64,000 bases of DNA from Pezicula radicicola (lineage: Eukaryota; Ascomycota; Leotiomycetes; Helotiales; Dermateaceae): NCBI GenBank assembly GCA_003008705.1, contig PDUO01000056.1:65042-129041 (forward strand), written 5' to 3'. The notes beneath the pieces are model-generated. The model did no database searches. It had not been told where the DNA came from and saw nothing but the letters and a program-made list of their open reading frames with translations. How positions within the stretch are numbered: position 1 is the first letter of the stretch; every line of letters begins with the position of its first letter. Below, one piece after another: positions 44,462 through 54,423 of this stretch. A program made the position numbers and the translations under genes.

Positions 44462-45209
44462 ATGCAAATCTTTACAACACCTGACATGGCAACCTCCGAA
44501 GAGCCAAAGCAAGAGTCTATTCTCAGCGAAAAAGCGCCTGAATTGGTCAACGGCACAACCCCACAAATCAACGACTCCTCAATCGAACAGAAGCCAGAAG
44601 TTACTGTCAATGGCACAACGCCATCAGACTCAGCACCATCCGTTGAAGGTCTCTTCTCCTCTGAGCTCATCTCCCCAACAGTTGCAGCCTCGCTCCCAGA
44701 ATCTTACACAATTCGAGCTATGCGCAAAGGCGATTACGCCCGTGGCTACCTCGATGTTTTGCGAGTTCTCACGACAGTAGGAGATATCACAGAGCAAGAG
44801 TGGGACGAGAGATACGAGTGGATGAACACCCAAGGAAAGGGCGGATATTATATGCTGGTTATCGATGATGGCAGCAGAGTTGTTGGTACTGGTGCGCTGA
44901 TCGTAGAGCGGAAATTGTATGTTTCCCTTCCCAATCTCGTCTAAAGGAGAGGATCTGATTTGAACTCACAGTATTCACCACCTGGGTCTCGTTGGCCACA
45001 TTGAAGATATCGCTGTCGCTAGCGATCAACAAGGCAAGAAGCTGGGTCTCAAACTTATTCAGGCACTCGATTTTATCGCCGAACAAGTTGGATGTTACAA
45101 GACAATTTTGGATTGCAGCGAGGCGAATGAGGGATTCTATATCAAGTGTGGCTTCAAGAGGGCCGGATTGGAAATGGCACATTACTACGAGAAGCCCAAG
45201 GGCAACTAG
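44462..45209 (+). CDS. GNA1: Glucosamine 6-phosphate N-acetyltransferase
   Basis: Exons 44462-44916 and 44972-45209, with a 55-bp phase-2 intron, give 230 residues. The GNAT core starts near residue 80 (YTIRAMRKGDYARGYLDVL), with TVGDITEQEWDERYEWM, then HHLGLVGHIEDIAV, the acetyl-CoA loop QGKKLGLKLIQAL, and YKTILDCSEANEGFYIKCGF. These identify Gna1, which makes GlcNAc-6-phosphate from glucosamine-6-phosphate and acetyl-CoA in the cytosolic route to UDP-GlcNAc, the precursor of chitin and N-glycans. Yeast Gna1 is 159 residues; the extra 70 here form a low-complexity N-terminus. A second ATG at 44486 is also possible. The upstream gap leaves the leader uncertain. Confidence 0.95.
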
Positions 45210-46565
45210 ATCCTGGCCGGCATAACAAGGGACACGGCGTTGATTTTTGACAGCACTGCTGTAGGTGTATTATAATGGCAATTGGGTGTGGTTTGCATAT
45301 TGTCTGGCTGCTGCTAAGACGACTTGGAGTTTGAATTGGAGGCGGAATTGTTCTGCAGCAATTGTAGTCATGCATGGAAGCCTACCATGCATGCATTTGT
45401 TTTTCGAGATCCCTGGGCCGCTTTCTCAGTAGTGTGACTGAAGAAAAGCATATTGCATAGTTGAAGTGGGTTAATGTGCAGACGCTGGTACAAAGGCGAA
45501 CCGCAACGAGCCCATTAGTATATCAAATCAACCAACCGATACAAGAAACTATCATCACTTTGGGTCCTGATTCGTGTACAATGCCAAAAATTGATATTTG
45601 AACTATGCCGCGTGAGTTCTGCCAGTATTTTTTAATTTGAGTTACTCACTTGATTTCGACGTGAGTAACTGACTTGATTTAGATATCTAACAGGGCGGTG
45701 AGTCCAAAGCGCTACAACACGTACAGTATCACATATCAATTGTAGCGTTGGACACGTATCAGGACCCATTACTTTGGACAATGCCGTATAAGATGCGAGA
45801 ACCGCCAATCATAAGCGCGTCAAATCTAAATACACACGCTATTTCTAGGGCGCCACGAGTGTGGGGTTCGGACAGAAGTCTCCACAGAGGTAGTCTGCAG
45901 CATCGTAGAAGCCCAGGAATTCCCGATTCCGACAACGCTGCCTATGCTCCGAACATACTTATATACATGCTTTGCAGATCTCCAGCTGGTATAATCATTC
46001 CCTATTCTGGAAAGACGAATGGAGTATATTATTAGTTCCATTACTGTATTGTCTGTGCAAGCTTCGCCATTCAAAATGGTCCTTGCATTTTGGTCAACCT
46101 CAGAAGAGTGCGACCTGACCAATAACAGTTGTCAATAACAACGAAGCGAGTGTCCGTTTGGCGTATCTCGGCACAATGTTAGAAGGACGTACAGTACTGT
46201 ACTAGTAATTGTCAAACATAGAAACTCTTCTCTTTCCGAACCCACGAGTAAATCCCATTCCTTTGACTCTATGCATAAGTGCTGATACTATCAGAGGGGA
46301 ATTTAACGTTTACTTGGGGCGAGGAGACGTACTTCAGCTGTGCTTTTGCTTGCATTTTGACAATATCCCAATATAAGTACCTAGCTTAGAAACTTCTCAA
46401 TGGGAAAAATGACATTGGAGTATTATCGGGCAATCTACTTGGTACTTCTCTTCATCTAGCTTTCACTTATCTATCATCTCCTTAGTCTTCAATTTCATAA
46501 ACTCCTATATTTCTAAGAAGAATCCTTCGTATAGACTCAATACGATCGATCCGAAAGAAAAAAAA
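45210..46565. other. Spacer with 18-bp repeat units
   Basis: No supported gene. Three units of the GAGTAAC family lie at about 45640-45690. A 95-codon plus-strand ORF at 45748-46035 overlaps a 98-codon minus-strand ORF and neither has a recognisable domain. From 46440 the DNA is pyrimidine-rich and precedes the next gene. Confidence 0.5.
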
Positions 46566-47674
46566 ATGACACTCGCAGAAAATCAAGAAATCATCTGGCG
46601 ATATCCATCAGGTCTTCCTCGACTAGGTTATGATCTCCGAGAACGAAAATGGAAGATTTGTTTCTTTTGGGGTATGATACTTTTGGATTCTATGATCATA
46701 CCTATAGTATTATATTTCGCACTTTGGCGTGGTACTAGTCTAAGTCATGATACAGGTTAGACATATTCCTATATCTCGATATTTGAGCATGAACTTATTA
46801 AGATCATTCCTTTCTAGTTTTCACTATTATTTCTGCTACTATTGGAGGAACGGCCGTCTTTAATGCTATTCAACGATCTTGGCATCTATGGAAGAAAACC
46901 TCAACTTGTCGCATCCCCGGAGCAAAAAGATTATTCGTTCGTACACAACCTCTCCTATACCACCCTTCTTATATACTAACAAACACCAAAAAAAAAGTTC
47001 GATTCCTTCCACTGGATATTCCTCCTCTCCCTCCTCGTCGTAATAATCCTCCTCTCAATCGGCGGAAACCCAGGCCAACCCCTAGCAAGGGTCCTCGCAA
47101 CCGTAGCCCCTACATTCCTCCTAACCTTCAGCCTCCAACTCCTCTTCATCGACACACTCCGACTCCTGCAATACCGCGCACCATTTCGAATCTCCTCAGT
47201 TCCTCGAGGTGGTATCATTCGTCCGGCGATTTATTCGATTATTGAGGATGTCATTGCTGTTGATGGGGGTGGTGGAAGTGAGTTTAGAGAACGCTTAAAT
47301 GCTCGGTATGAGGCTAGTTATCGTTTTAGGGAGATGTTGAGCTGGCTTAGTTTGTTGTGGGATGGGGTGGGGTTTTTGGTGGGGGGTTTTACTGTGGGGG
47401 TTGTTTTTGGTTTGGATCGTAATAGGGCTTATGTTGTAAGTGATGTGACTCTTTCTTTCTTTCTTTCCCTTTTCTCTTTATTACCAGTATTTATTATTGT
47501 GGTTTTTACTGACTAGATGGTCTATAGTTCGGTTGGTCGGTGCCGTTTATTTGGGCTTCTGTCTGGGCTGCTATTACTATTCGGATAGTGAAGGTTGATT
47601 TGGAGGAGGAGGAGAAGGCTTGGGATCGGATGAGGATGCTTCGTTTTCATGCTACACCTGTTTATTATGCATAG
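46566..47674 (+). CDS. Fungal multi-pass membrane protein with a probable one-base frameshift
   Basis: Exons 46566-46755, 46818-46936, 46997-47435 and 47528-47674 have good splice sites. The protein has a polar start (RYPSGLPRLGYDLRERKW), then about five to seven hydrophobic segments, with RAPFRISSVPRGGIIRP, IEDVIAVDGGGGSEFRERL and ARYEASYRFREML between helices 5 and 6 and GWSVPFIWASVWAA in the last exon. This layout recurs in uncharacterised fungal membrane proteins. Exon 3 starts in frame as FDSFHWIFLLSLLVV, but from about 47040 the conserved frame is shifted by one base (an extra T at GTCGTTAATAATC). No alternative splice site repairs this, so the copy is either mutated or carries a sequence error. 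Exon 3 switches from A/C-rich to G/T-rich near 47220. Confidence 0.6.
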
Positions 47675-47895
47675 GAAGAAGCATTTTTGAGTAATAAAAA
47701 GTTAATAGGTGAGAAAAGTGAGACTCGGTGGTAGCACCAGCGAATGTTATTTCACAGGCCTTCGGAACCTATTTCGGATCTCAAAGCCTAGAAGGTTGTG
47801 GAGATAACACAACAGTGCTGCTGTGTGATGCTGATGTCTGCTTTCATACCTGATCTCTAGCGAGCACCATTTATTTATGTGCAGAACTCATTCGT
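47675..47895. other. Short spacer
   Basis: 3' flank between two convergent genes; nothing else seen. Confidence 0.4.
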
Positions 47896-48775
47896 TCATT
47901 TTCGTGAGATACGCCTGACCCTTCGAAACCACGACACCTTATCTCTAGCACCTCGTCGCTCAAGTAAGGATTGAACATTTGAAACTTCAGACGGAAGTTG
48001 CCTTTGGAATGTAGGCCGCACAATTGCCAAAGCAGTGTAGAGCCCGTCTGGTGTCTCACAATATGCCATAGGATCCGCTCCATACTCTACAAGCAGCTTG
48101 AGAATAGACAGACGTCCTCGCGACATTGCGGGCGAAGACTCATGTTCGGTTTCCCAATCTTCGGAGCTGGAGGAGGATTCCTGCAACAGGAAGCGCAGAG
48201 CACGCTCCTAGATAGTCATGGAGTTGAACTCCAGGTTTGGGCTTGCGCCATGTTGTAACAGCACAGCGACGACTTCTGGGCTGGCTGGATATCGTTGTTC
48301 TGCTGGTAAGGGGTTGGTGGCGTAGTCCAGAAGGAAGGGGTCTACCGAGTTTCCCCTTGATGACTTTATCACCCCAACCAAGCTTTTCGTTGACGTAAAT
48401 AGAGAGACCGTACTGGACAGCCAGGGAGAGAAACGAGTCATGATGAGATACAGAGACAGCTTCCTCTCCAATACACCCTCAGTGTGATTGAGATGGAGTT
48501 AACTCGTCCTTAATAAGGATAGTCATTGCTCGGTCCAGCTCGTCCAGAAGCACTATGTTCCCCTTTTGGCTATGCAGATTAGCAAAGTGGGCATATCTCA
48601 TTGCTGTTAAAGCTGTTTTCTGCAAGATCCTAGGAAGTCAGGAGCCAGCGACCCGCTTTAACCCTAACACTCTACGAGAAACAGCCAAGCTTCTTTGCCA
48701 CCATCTGCCTTGGGAAAGCCATCTGCTTTTTGGATTGTCGTATATATAGCGTATCAAGGTATATTTCCTAGAGCC

Positions 48776-48948
48776 TGTTGGGTCACGTGTGTGCACTAGC
48801 CTGCCACTACTAGAGGGTCTTGCTCTTACTCTTTCAGCTTCTTCTTCTTCTTCTTCTTCTTCTTCCTTCCACAGAGACGATAGCACCCACAGAATAGAAC
48901 CAATTGAAGTACATTCATTGTTCCTATTCGTGTGCTTGTTTCCCAACA
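48776..48948 (-). mobile_element. Solo LTR (reverse orientation) with perfect target-site duplication, inside the NLR P-loop
   Basis: 173 bp, TGTTGGGTCACGTG at one end and TTTCCCAACA at the other, same family as 32540-32706. GAGCC directly repeats at 48771-48775 and 48949-48953. Removing the LTR and one GAGCC rejoins the reading frame GKAGS-RKYTL of the NACHT P-loop. Confidence 0.92.
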
Positions 48949-49213
48949 GAGCCTGCCTTTCCATTCATCCAATACACACCACGACCAAACCGTAGCCAGT
49001 CAATGAAACTGTTCCATGTACGAGTTCCTGTTGGGGGATCATGAAACGCCCATTCGAAATCCGTAGGTGACATAGCTACTCGCTTTGCTTGCTGCTTGTT
49101 CCGACGTCGTGCTAGTGCTTCTGCTTTGCCCATTGGGTTATATACGAGGTCGGTCAACGAACTATGAGTGCAGACACCTCTCTATTGTACCTGCTGATAT
49201 GGGGAAAGTGACC

Positions 49214-49355
49214 GTAATTCTTCCGGGGCCTATGATGTATATGCTGAAAGCCACCTAGTATATATCGCTTCCGCTATGTACACTATCTTGCGAGCCATCA
49301 ATATGTCGTCTTTGTCACTATCTTCTAAATCCACGTCTTTAATAATAACCATGCC
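49214..49355 (-). repeat. Fragment of the GIY-YIG-like repeated gene
   Basis: About 142 bp matching 31285-31430 with few differences. It covers the C-terminal coding part (ILMARKIVYI, AIYT) and 3' flank. It lies inside the remains of the NLR gene. Confidence 0.88.
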
Positions 49356-49372
49356 GATCCCTCATCGTGGTG

Positions 49373-49421
49373 TGTTGTGAAACAAGCACACGGATAGAAA
49401 CAATGAATGTACTTCAATTGG
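49373..49421 (+). mobile_element. Truncated LTR, first 49 bp
   Basis: Identical over its length to the start of the LTR at 49671. It breaks off at CTTCAATTGG, after which unrelated DNA follows (49422-49670) with no recognisable gag or pol motif. Confidence 0.85.
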
Positions 49422-49670
49422 AGACGATTCGGTCCAGACCCACGAAGGGAGGACGCAGAGTGGCTTGATGCCTATGATCCATGACCAGGAGGAGGAGCTG
49501 ATCGTGGTGCGGGGATCGATCTCTCTTTCACCAAAGAGTGGGAGAAGGTTTGTGTGCTTGAGTTCGTACAAGGAGGGCGATCGAATTGGCCTAGAGGCGC
49601 GCTTTCGAAGTTGCTCATTTTCGATTCTTAGAGGTCTTATTGTCTGATCAGAACGAGAGTGTTGCTACCA

Positions 49671-49836
49671 TGTTGTGAAACAAGCACACGGATAGAAACA
49701 ATGAATGTACTTCAATTGGTTCTATTCTGTGGGTGCTATCGTCTCTGAAGAAGAAGAAGAAGAAGAAGAGAGAGAAAGAGTAAGAAGAGAAGCTCTAGTA
49801 GTAGCAGGCTAGTACTGGTGTACACGTGACCCAACA
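49671..49836 (+). mobile_element. LTR copy without target-site duplication
   Basis: 166 bp, TGTTGTGAAACAAGC to GTGACCCAACA, closely matching 32540-32706. Flanks TACCA and TGATG do not match, so this copy probably arose by recombination or was once the 3' LTR of a larger element. Confidence 0.9.
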
Positions 49837-50638
49837 TGATGAAACGAAATTCCTCGAGCACAGAAAATTCTGCTGTCTGCCGAGCATATCTATCTTCTCT
49901 CTAGGAGCCAAAGTCTTTGTCTACGTCTTCGTGCTTATCAGCGGCGCCTCCTAATGTCATTGCGTCGATAATTGTGCCTTGCATTTTTGTCGTATTTACA
50001 TAAACGGTAGCAGTACGATTGAGTATTTGGGAAATGGCAAGTGTTTGATCATCAAGCTGTCTTAACATGTATGCTTGTTGAGAGTCGAGTAGTGCAGTAA
50101 TGATCCGTTGCGTGGTATGATCAAGTCTGTCAAAACGGTCTGTCATCTGCACGAATGCTAGATGGATATGCTCTCTACAAAATGATTCAAGTGTTATCAT
50201 CCTTCTAGTCTGGTTTAAAATGGGAACTCGCCTCACGTCTACGAGAACATGCATCTCTAATGATCGTTGGAAGGATTCTAGCCGAGATACCAATTCTGTG
50301 ATTTCATCCTTATTCCAGACGGTCTTCGGGGCAATTAAAAGGCTTAGCCATAGTCGGTTCTTATCGCCTACCCTCAGACTCTCTATTTTCAAAGTAATTT
50401 CATTTGCTATAATGTTACACGCACGACAAAGTTCCTCGAGGGCAAAGGCCTTACAAGCTTAGTCGACATCCGAACCAGATCTGTTTGGACTCTAGGGAGT
50501 CTATCGTTCTCGCCGGGAAAATTGTAAATCTCGTGGGTTCGTAGGAAGAGTTTAGTTCCAAACTCTATGAACTGGACGATGGTTCCAGCAACAGTGAAGG
50601 CTATTAGCGGATCAAGAACAATCATTATGATACAACGA

Positions 50639-51481
50639 CTGTGATTAGCGACCAGCAAGAGATAACTATTGTAGCCTTAGGCCTTTGGGGACGATACAGT
50701 ATTTAAAAGGGAGTAATCTTAAAACAGTGTTTTGAAGTGTAGATATTCAGCCTTGTAGTAGGCAACCGACCTTTCAGCTTACTTTCAGCACTCATTTCGA
50801 CTCCTATGGTCATGTGTCCACACTTCTGAATGGCTTTAAATGCAATGTTTCTAGTGTAATAAAAAGTTAGGTAATTACTTACCTGGGAGCAGTGGTTAGA
50901 TGTTCGAATACACATGTTCTGGGAATAGCCATGTGACACTCAAGCTAACCTGGTACCCAGGTGCTGGTGGCATAACTAGGTAGGTAGGCTTATTTCGGCA
51001 CTCCTTAGTCTGTAAGTACAGAATATAACACTGTTTCCAGCCATATGTTACTCCTAGGGACCTTTTGGTATAATATTGTGGTCAGATTTATACACAACAG
51101 GGAATAATTTTTACTTTCAGCTCGTGCAGCTATCATTTACAATGCTTTGGTATAAGAAGTACAAAGCACACACTCTTTCTTAATTAGGCTTTAATATTAC
51201 TTAGACAACGCATTGCAGATATAGTTAGCAATGTTTTCCATTTCTTGTGCAGTGGGGCTTGCAGGCAAAGGTAATCCTAAAAAGAGCCAGGTTACTTATT
51301 GTAGCTCCCATTCTAGCATAGATCACTGGAAAATGAAGAGCCAACGGTACCATTATAATTCAAAACAATAGCAGCTTAATGCAACAACTGTATCCCAAAC
51401 ACAAACAGCAAATTATTCACTTACTCCTACAACCATATCCGAATTCCCATCCGAAGTTTGTGGATGACTTTCATTTCGATA
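50639..51481. other. AT-rich spacer, no gene seen
   Basis: No supported ORF. It presumably contains the old promoter of the NLR pseudogene and the 3' flank of the next gene. Confidence 0.4.
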
Positions 51482-53203
51482 TCACCAACCCAGGTTCTTC
51501 ACACATTCGGCTTGTAATGCTAGCTCGCGTGCACGACTATCTTCAGTCTCTACAGCTTGGCCCATATCATCAAACGTGTATGTTTTCCACTCGCAAGTCC
51601 TCCAGCTAGACTCTTCTAATGAGTTCATTTTTTAGCCAAGCTCAACAAGGTCCAGAAATTGACAAAAAAAGAAACTTACTTTGCGGAACGAGATCACCAA
51701 GAACACTACTATGCGTAACAACGGCAATCTCTCTCTTCGTACCAATATCTGTAAACATATGTCAGCTCTTTGCAACTTACCTAAGTTCCCTTATAATCCA
51801 GATAATTCATACATACCATCTTTAAGCCAGGTCAAAAAGTCCTCAACTCGTTCCTCAAAAGGTTCGGTATTCGACCGCCATCTTCCATCTTCCTTATTAT
51901 TCCAACCGCTTACAACCTCTGATAAATCCATTCGGTGTCCAAAATGCTCAAACTTTTTTGCCAATAATGATGGCTCGAGACCAATACCAGGTGGGTTATC
52001 ATCCATGGTCTGAAGATCTGGAAGTGCTCTTACTTTGATACCTCGGGTTACGAACGTTGGTGCGAAAACCTCGAGAGCAGTGGTTAATGCTCGTGTCATC
52101 GGAGAACAGACTATGTCTGTTAAATGATCATGACGATCAAAAATCTCTCTTAGTAATCTAACTTGTCGAACTCCTTTTGAAGTTAATTTAGGATCTCTTG
52201 TTACTCCGTCTTTTATGATCTATAAAAAATTTAGTTTAGCGGAAAATTAAATTTTTTCTTGGTTAAGATGTGTTACGTACGTGACCATGTCGGATGAAGT
52301 GAACAATGAGCCTCTCAGGTCTTTCAATTCCTTCCATCATCCATGCCTGTGCTGTATTATCTGTTTTTCTTCCGCTATTGCTACTCTTGATTATTGATGG
52401 CGCGTTATTTAGTATTTGAGGAGTGCGAGGAGTCTGATTGGTGTCCTATCAAATGTGTTAGAATTTATATTTTCGCAAACAAGATATGTTAATGCACTTA
52501 CAAGAATAGAAAGCAATCTCAAAGGAGTCCGCATAGCCCATGCTACCTCCAGAAATTGGTCTCTAAGAACATCACTAGGTCGATGACAGCAATCAGATCG
52601 CTTCGGAAGAATAGCTTGGTCCAGGAATTTCTGTAACAAAGAATTGTGCGATTCGTCCTTGCTGCACGAAAAATTGTTGTATAGATTCATGGACCGGTTG
52701 ATTCCCTCGTTATCAAGATTTTGGCGGCACCATCTGGGATAGCTACAATAGCAAAAGTATCCTGGAATTAGGAATGAGCGTGACTGAGCCTCGAGCCATG
52801 TCTCCAACTCTTGAGCAGTTTTGGAGTCCAGCGGTGCAGTGTCGTTTTCAGTTTCACTGCTAGTCTCACTGTTGTTCGACGTGCAGTGCTCCTCTTCGGA
52901 CTGCTCAGTGAATTTCGAAGTGTCATCTTGCGCCTGGATGCACCCCATGCTTGGGACTTGAAGGTCGCTGTTGTGGAACGCTTCTGTTTGGAGGTGGCGA
53001 GTGGCTGTCGAAGGGACGTCTTCATCCTCTAAGCTCTTGATGACATTTCCTTGGAAATTTTGCAGCCTAAGCACCGCAGGTAGTAGTGGTGCAGTCGTTT
53101 GCTCAATGCCCTTTACCAGTTGTGTACCATATGTTTGGCAAGGACACACTTGTCCAGAAATGTGTTCTTCAAGGCGTCTTTCATCGCTAGACAGCAACTC
53201 CAT
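51482..53203 (-). CDS. Histidine-phosphatase (phosphoglycerate-mutase-like) protein with long N-terminal extension
   Basis: Exons 53203-52502, 52445-52281, 52219-51817, 51748-51680 and 51615-51482, introns of 56-68 bp with matching phases, total about 490 residues. The catalytic core is complete: FIRHGH (phospho-His) at the end of exon 2, CSPMTRAL with the second Arg near 332, and VVTHSSVLGDL with the second His near 436. It resembles fungal phosphoglycerate-mutase family proteins with unknown small-phosphate substrates. The first 234 residues are unrelated, with Cys-rich and acidic stretches (CPCQTYG, then PGYFCYCSYPRWC). They may be a true extension or a separate upstream gene joined by my splice choice; an internal Met (MMEGIERPERL) could start a core-only protein. 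Confidence 0.72.
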
Positions 53204-54423
53204 CTTGTTGTGTTGTAGGAGTATACCCAACGGGCAGGCTCTCGTCTTCAATGGAAAGGTTTGCCGTACACTTACGGGAGGTTGCGTGTTCTTGCCAAAG
53301 CAAGAGTTTTTCTAGCCGTTGAGAAATTTGTTCAGGTTGCGTGGGATTATTTCAACTTTTCAAGGAACTTAAATAACCCAGAAGACAATTTTGTTTTGGA
53401 CTGCCACTAAATTAGTGCATAATCAAAAGTGAGATATCAAGACAGATGGATATCTCAGCTACTGAATAATGCAGCTTTTCAAATATTTTCAGAAGAAGAC
53501 GTAAAAACACTTTACTGTAATAGTTAATTCAAAAGGAACTTGGCTAGAGTATAATTTCCATGTCACTCTTTCATATCTTCAATTGTGCCCAAAAAGATGT
53601 CAGTCCATACAAAAATACTAGTTACCGTCTTAAATTAGGTAGTTTAGCTGGCAACGCCAAGAAATCTTACTTATGAATTATTGATACATAAAATTCCCTC
53701 AATTAATACTCTAACTTCGCTGATATTAACTGTATAGCTTCTGTTTAGACAAATTCTTTGTTGTATTTCTAATCACATAACCGAAAGGAAGTTTCAGTCA
53801 TTTGTGTAGCTAAGTGAGAACATTCAAAGAACACACTACTAAAGCTTGACAGGCACATATAAAGATTATCCTGAAGTTCTAGCTCTATGTCAGAGTTGTT
53901 AAACCATGGGCGGCGTGGTTTAGACTAATTTGATCACCACTCGCTTGTCTTTTGTTTTGAACTGGACGCCCCTATTTGCTAAGCGAGGTGTGCGTAATTT
54001 CAAGCACATGGTCCAACTTAACTTAACAAAAAAGTTAAAAGCTTCATTCGTTCTGAGTAACCTACTTGATTTAGATAACTCACTTGATTGTGTAACTTAA
54101 TGGTTTGGGGAGTAAACCCCGTATGTGGATATGCTACTCGAACTTGAAAGATTATGAAAGTTTCAACGTGTGATGCGTTTTAGTCTGATTAATCAAGTTA
54201 CTCAATTCAAGTAAGCTATTCGAGGCTGTGATGAAGAGCCTGTCGGTTGGTTATGACCTGAATTTCTAGGCCTATAAGTATCTCGAAGAGAGTCCTAAGT
54301 ACAACCACAATGTAAAGCCGCAAAGTGAGGCCCTATTACATCCATCACATGCTATCTAAAACACTATCGGGCCTTTGAATACCCACTGAACCATCAGCTT
54401 GAATTATTGCCAAACCAATCATG
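53204..54423. other. AT-rich spacer with 18-bp repeats
   Basis: No gene. Forward repeat units lie at about 54050-54105 and a reverse unit at about 54188-54216, giving an inverted pair about 80 bp apart. Confidence 0.55.

Larger units (their letters stand above)
47896..50638 (-). pseudogene. Wrecked NLR-type gene: STAND N-domain, NACHT, ankyrin
   Basis: Minus-strand pieces appear in the order of a fungal NLR. From 50628, an N-terminal STAND helical domain (LDPLIAFTVAGTIVQFIEFG, THEIYNF) continues after a frameshift near 50450 with LEELCRACN, TVWNKDEI and RLESFQRSLEMHVLVDVR. Then LTR 49836-49671 and repeat DNA intervene. NACHT lead-in FEWAFHDPPTG and FIDWLRFGRGVYWMNGKAGS (49157-48954) are broken by a solo LTR inside the P-loop and resume as RKYTLIRYIYDNP. 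A stop follows. Then DSFLSLAVQYGLSIYV, a frameshift, PFLLDYATNPLPAE, and ankyrin-like VVAVLLQHGASPN and ILKLLVEYGADP. Such proteins sense non-self and trigger cell death; this copy cannot. Confidence 0.85.

Noticed and set aside
45748..46122. Overlapping ORFs on both strands
   Set aside because: Neither shows a domain, and they overlap each other; treated as spacer.
49422..49670. Internal part of an LTR retrotransposon between two LTR pieces
   Set aside because: No gag, protease, reverse transcriptase, primer-binding site or polypurine tract could be recognised; the orientation of possible coding frames is inconsistent.
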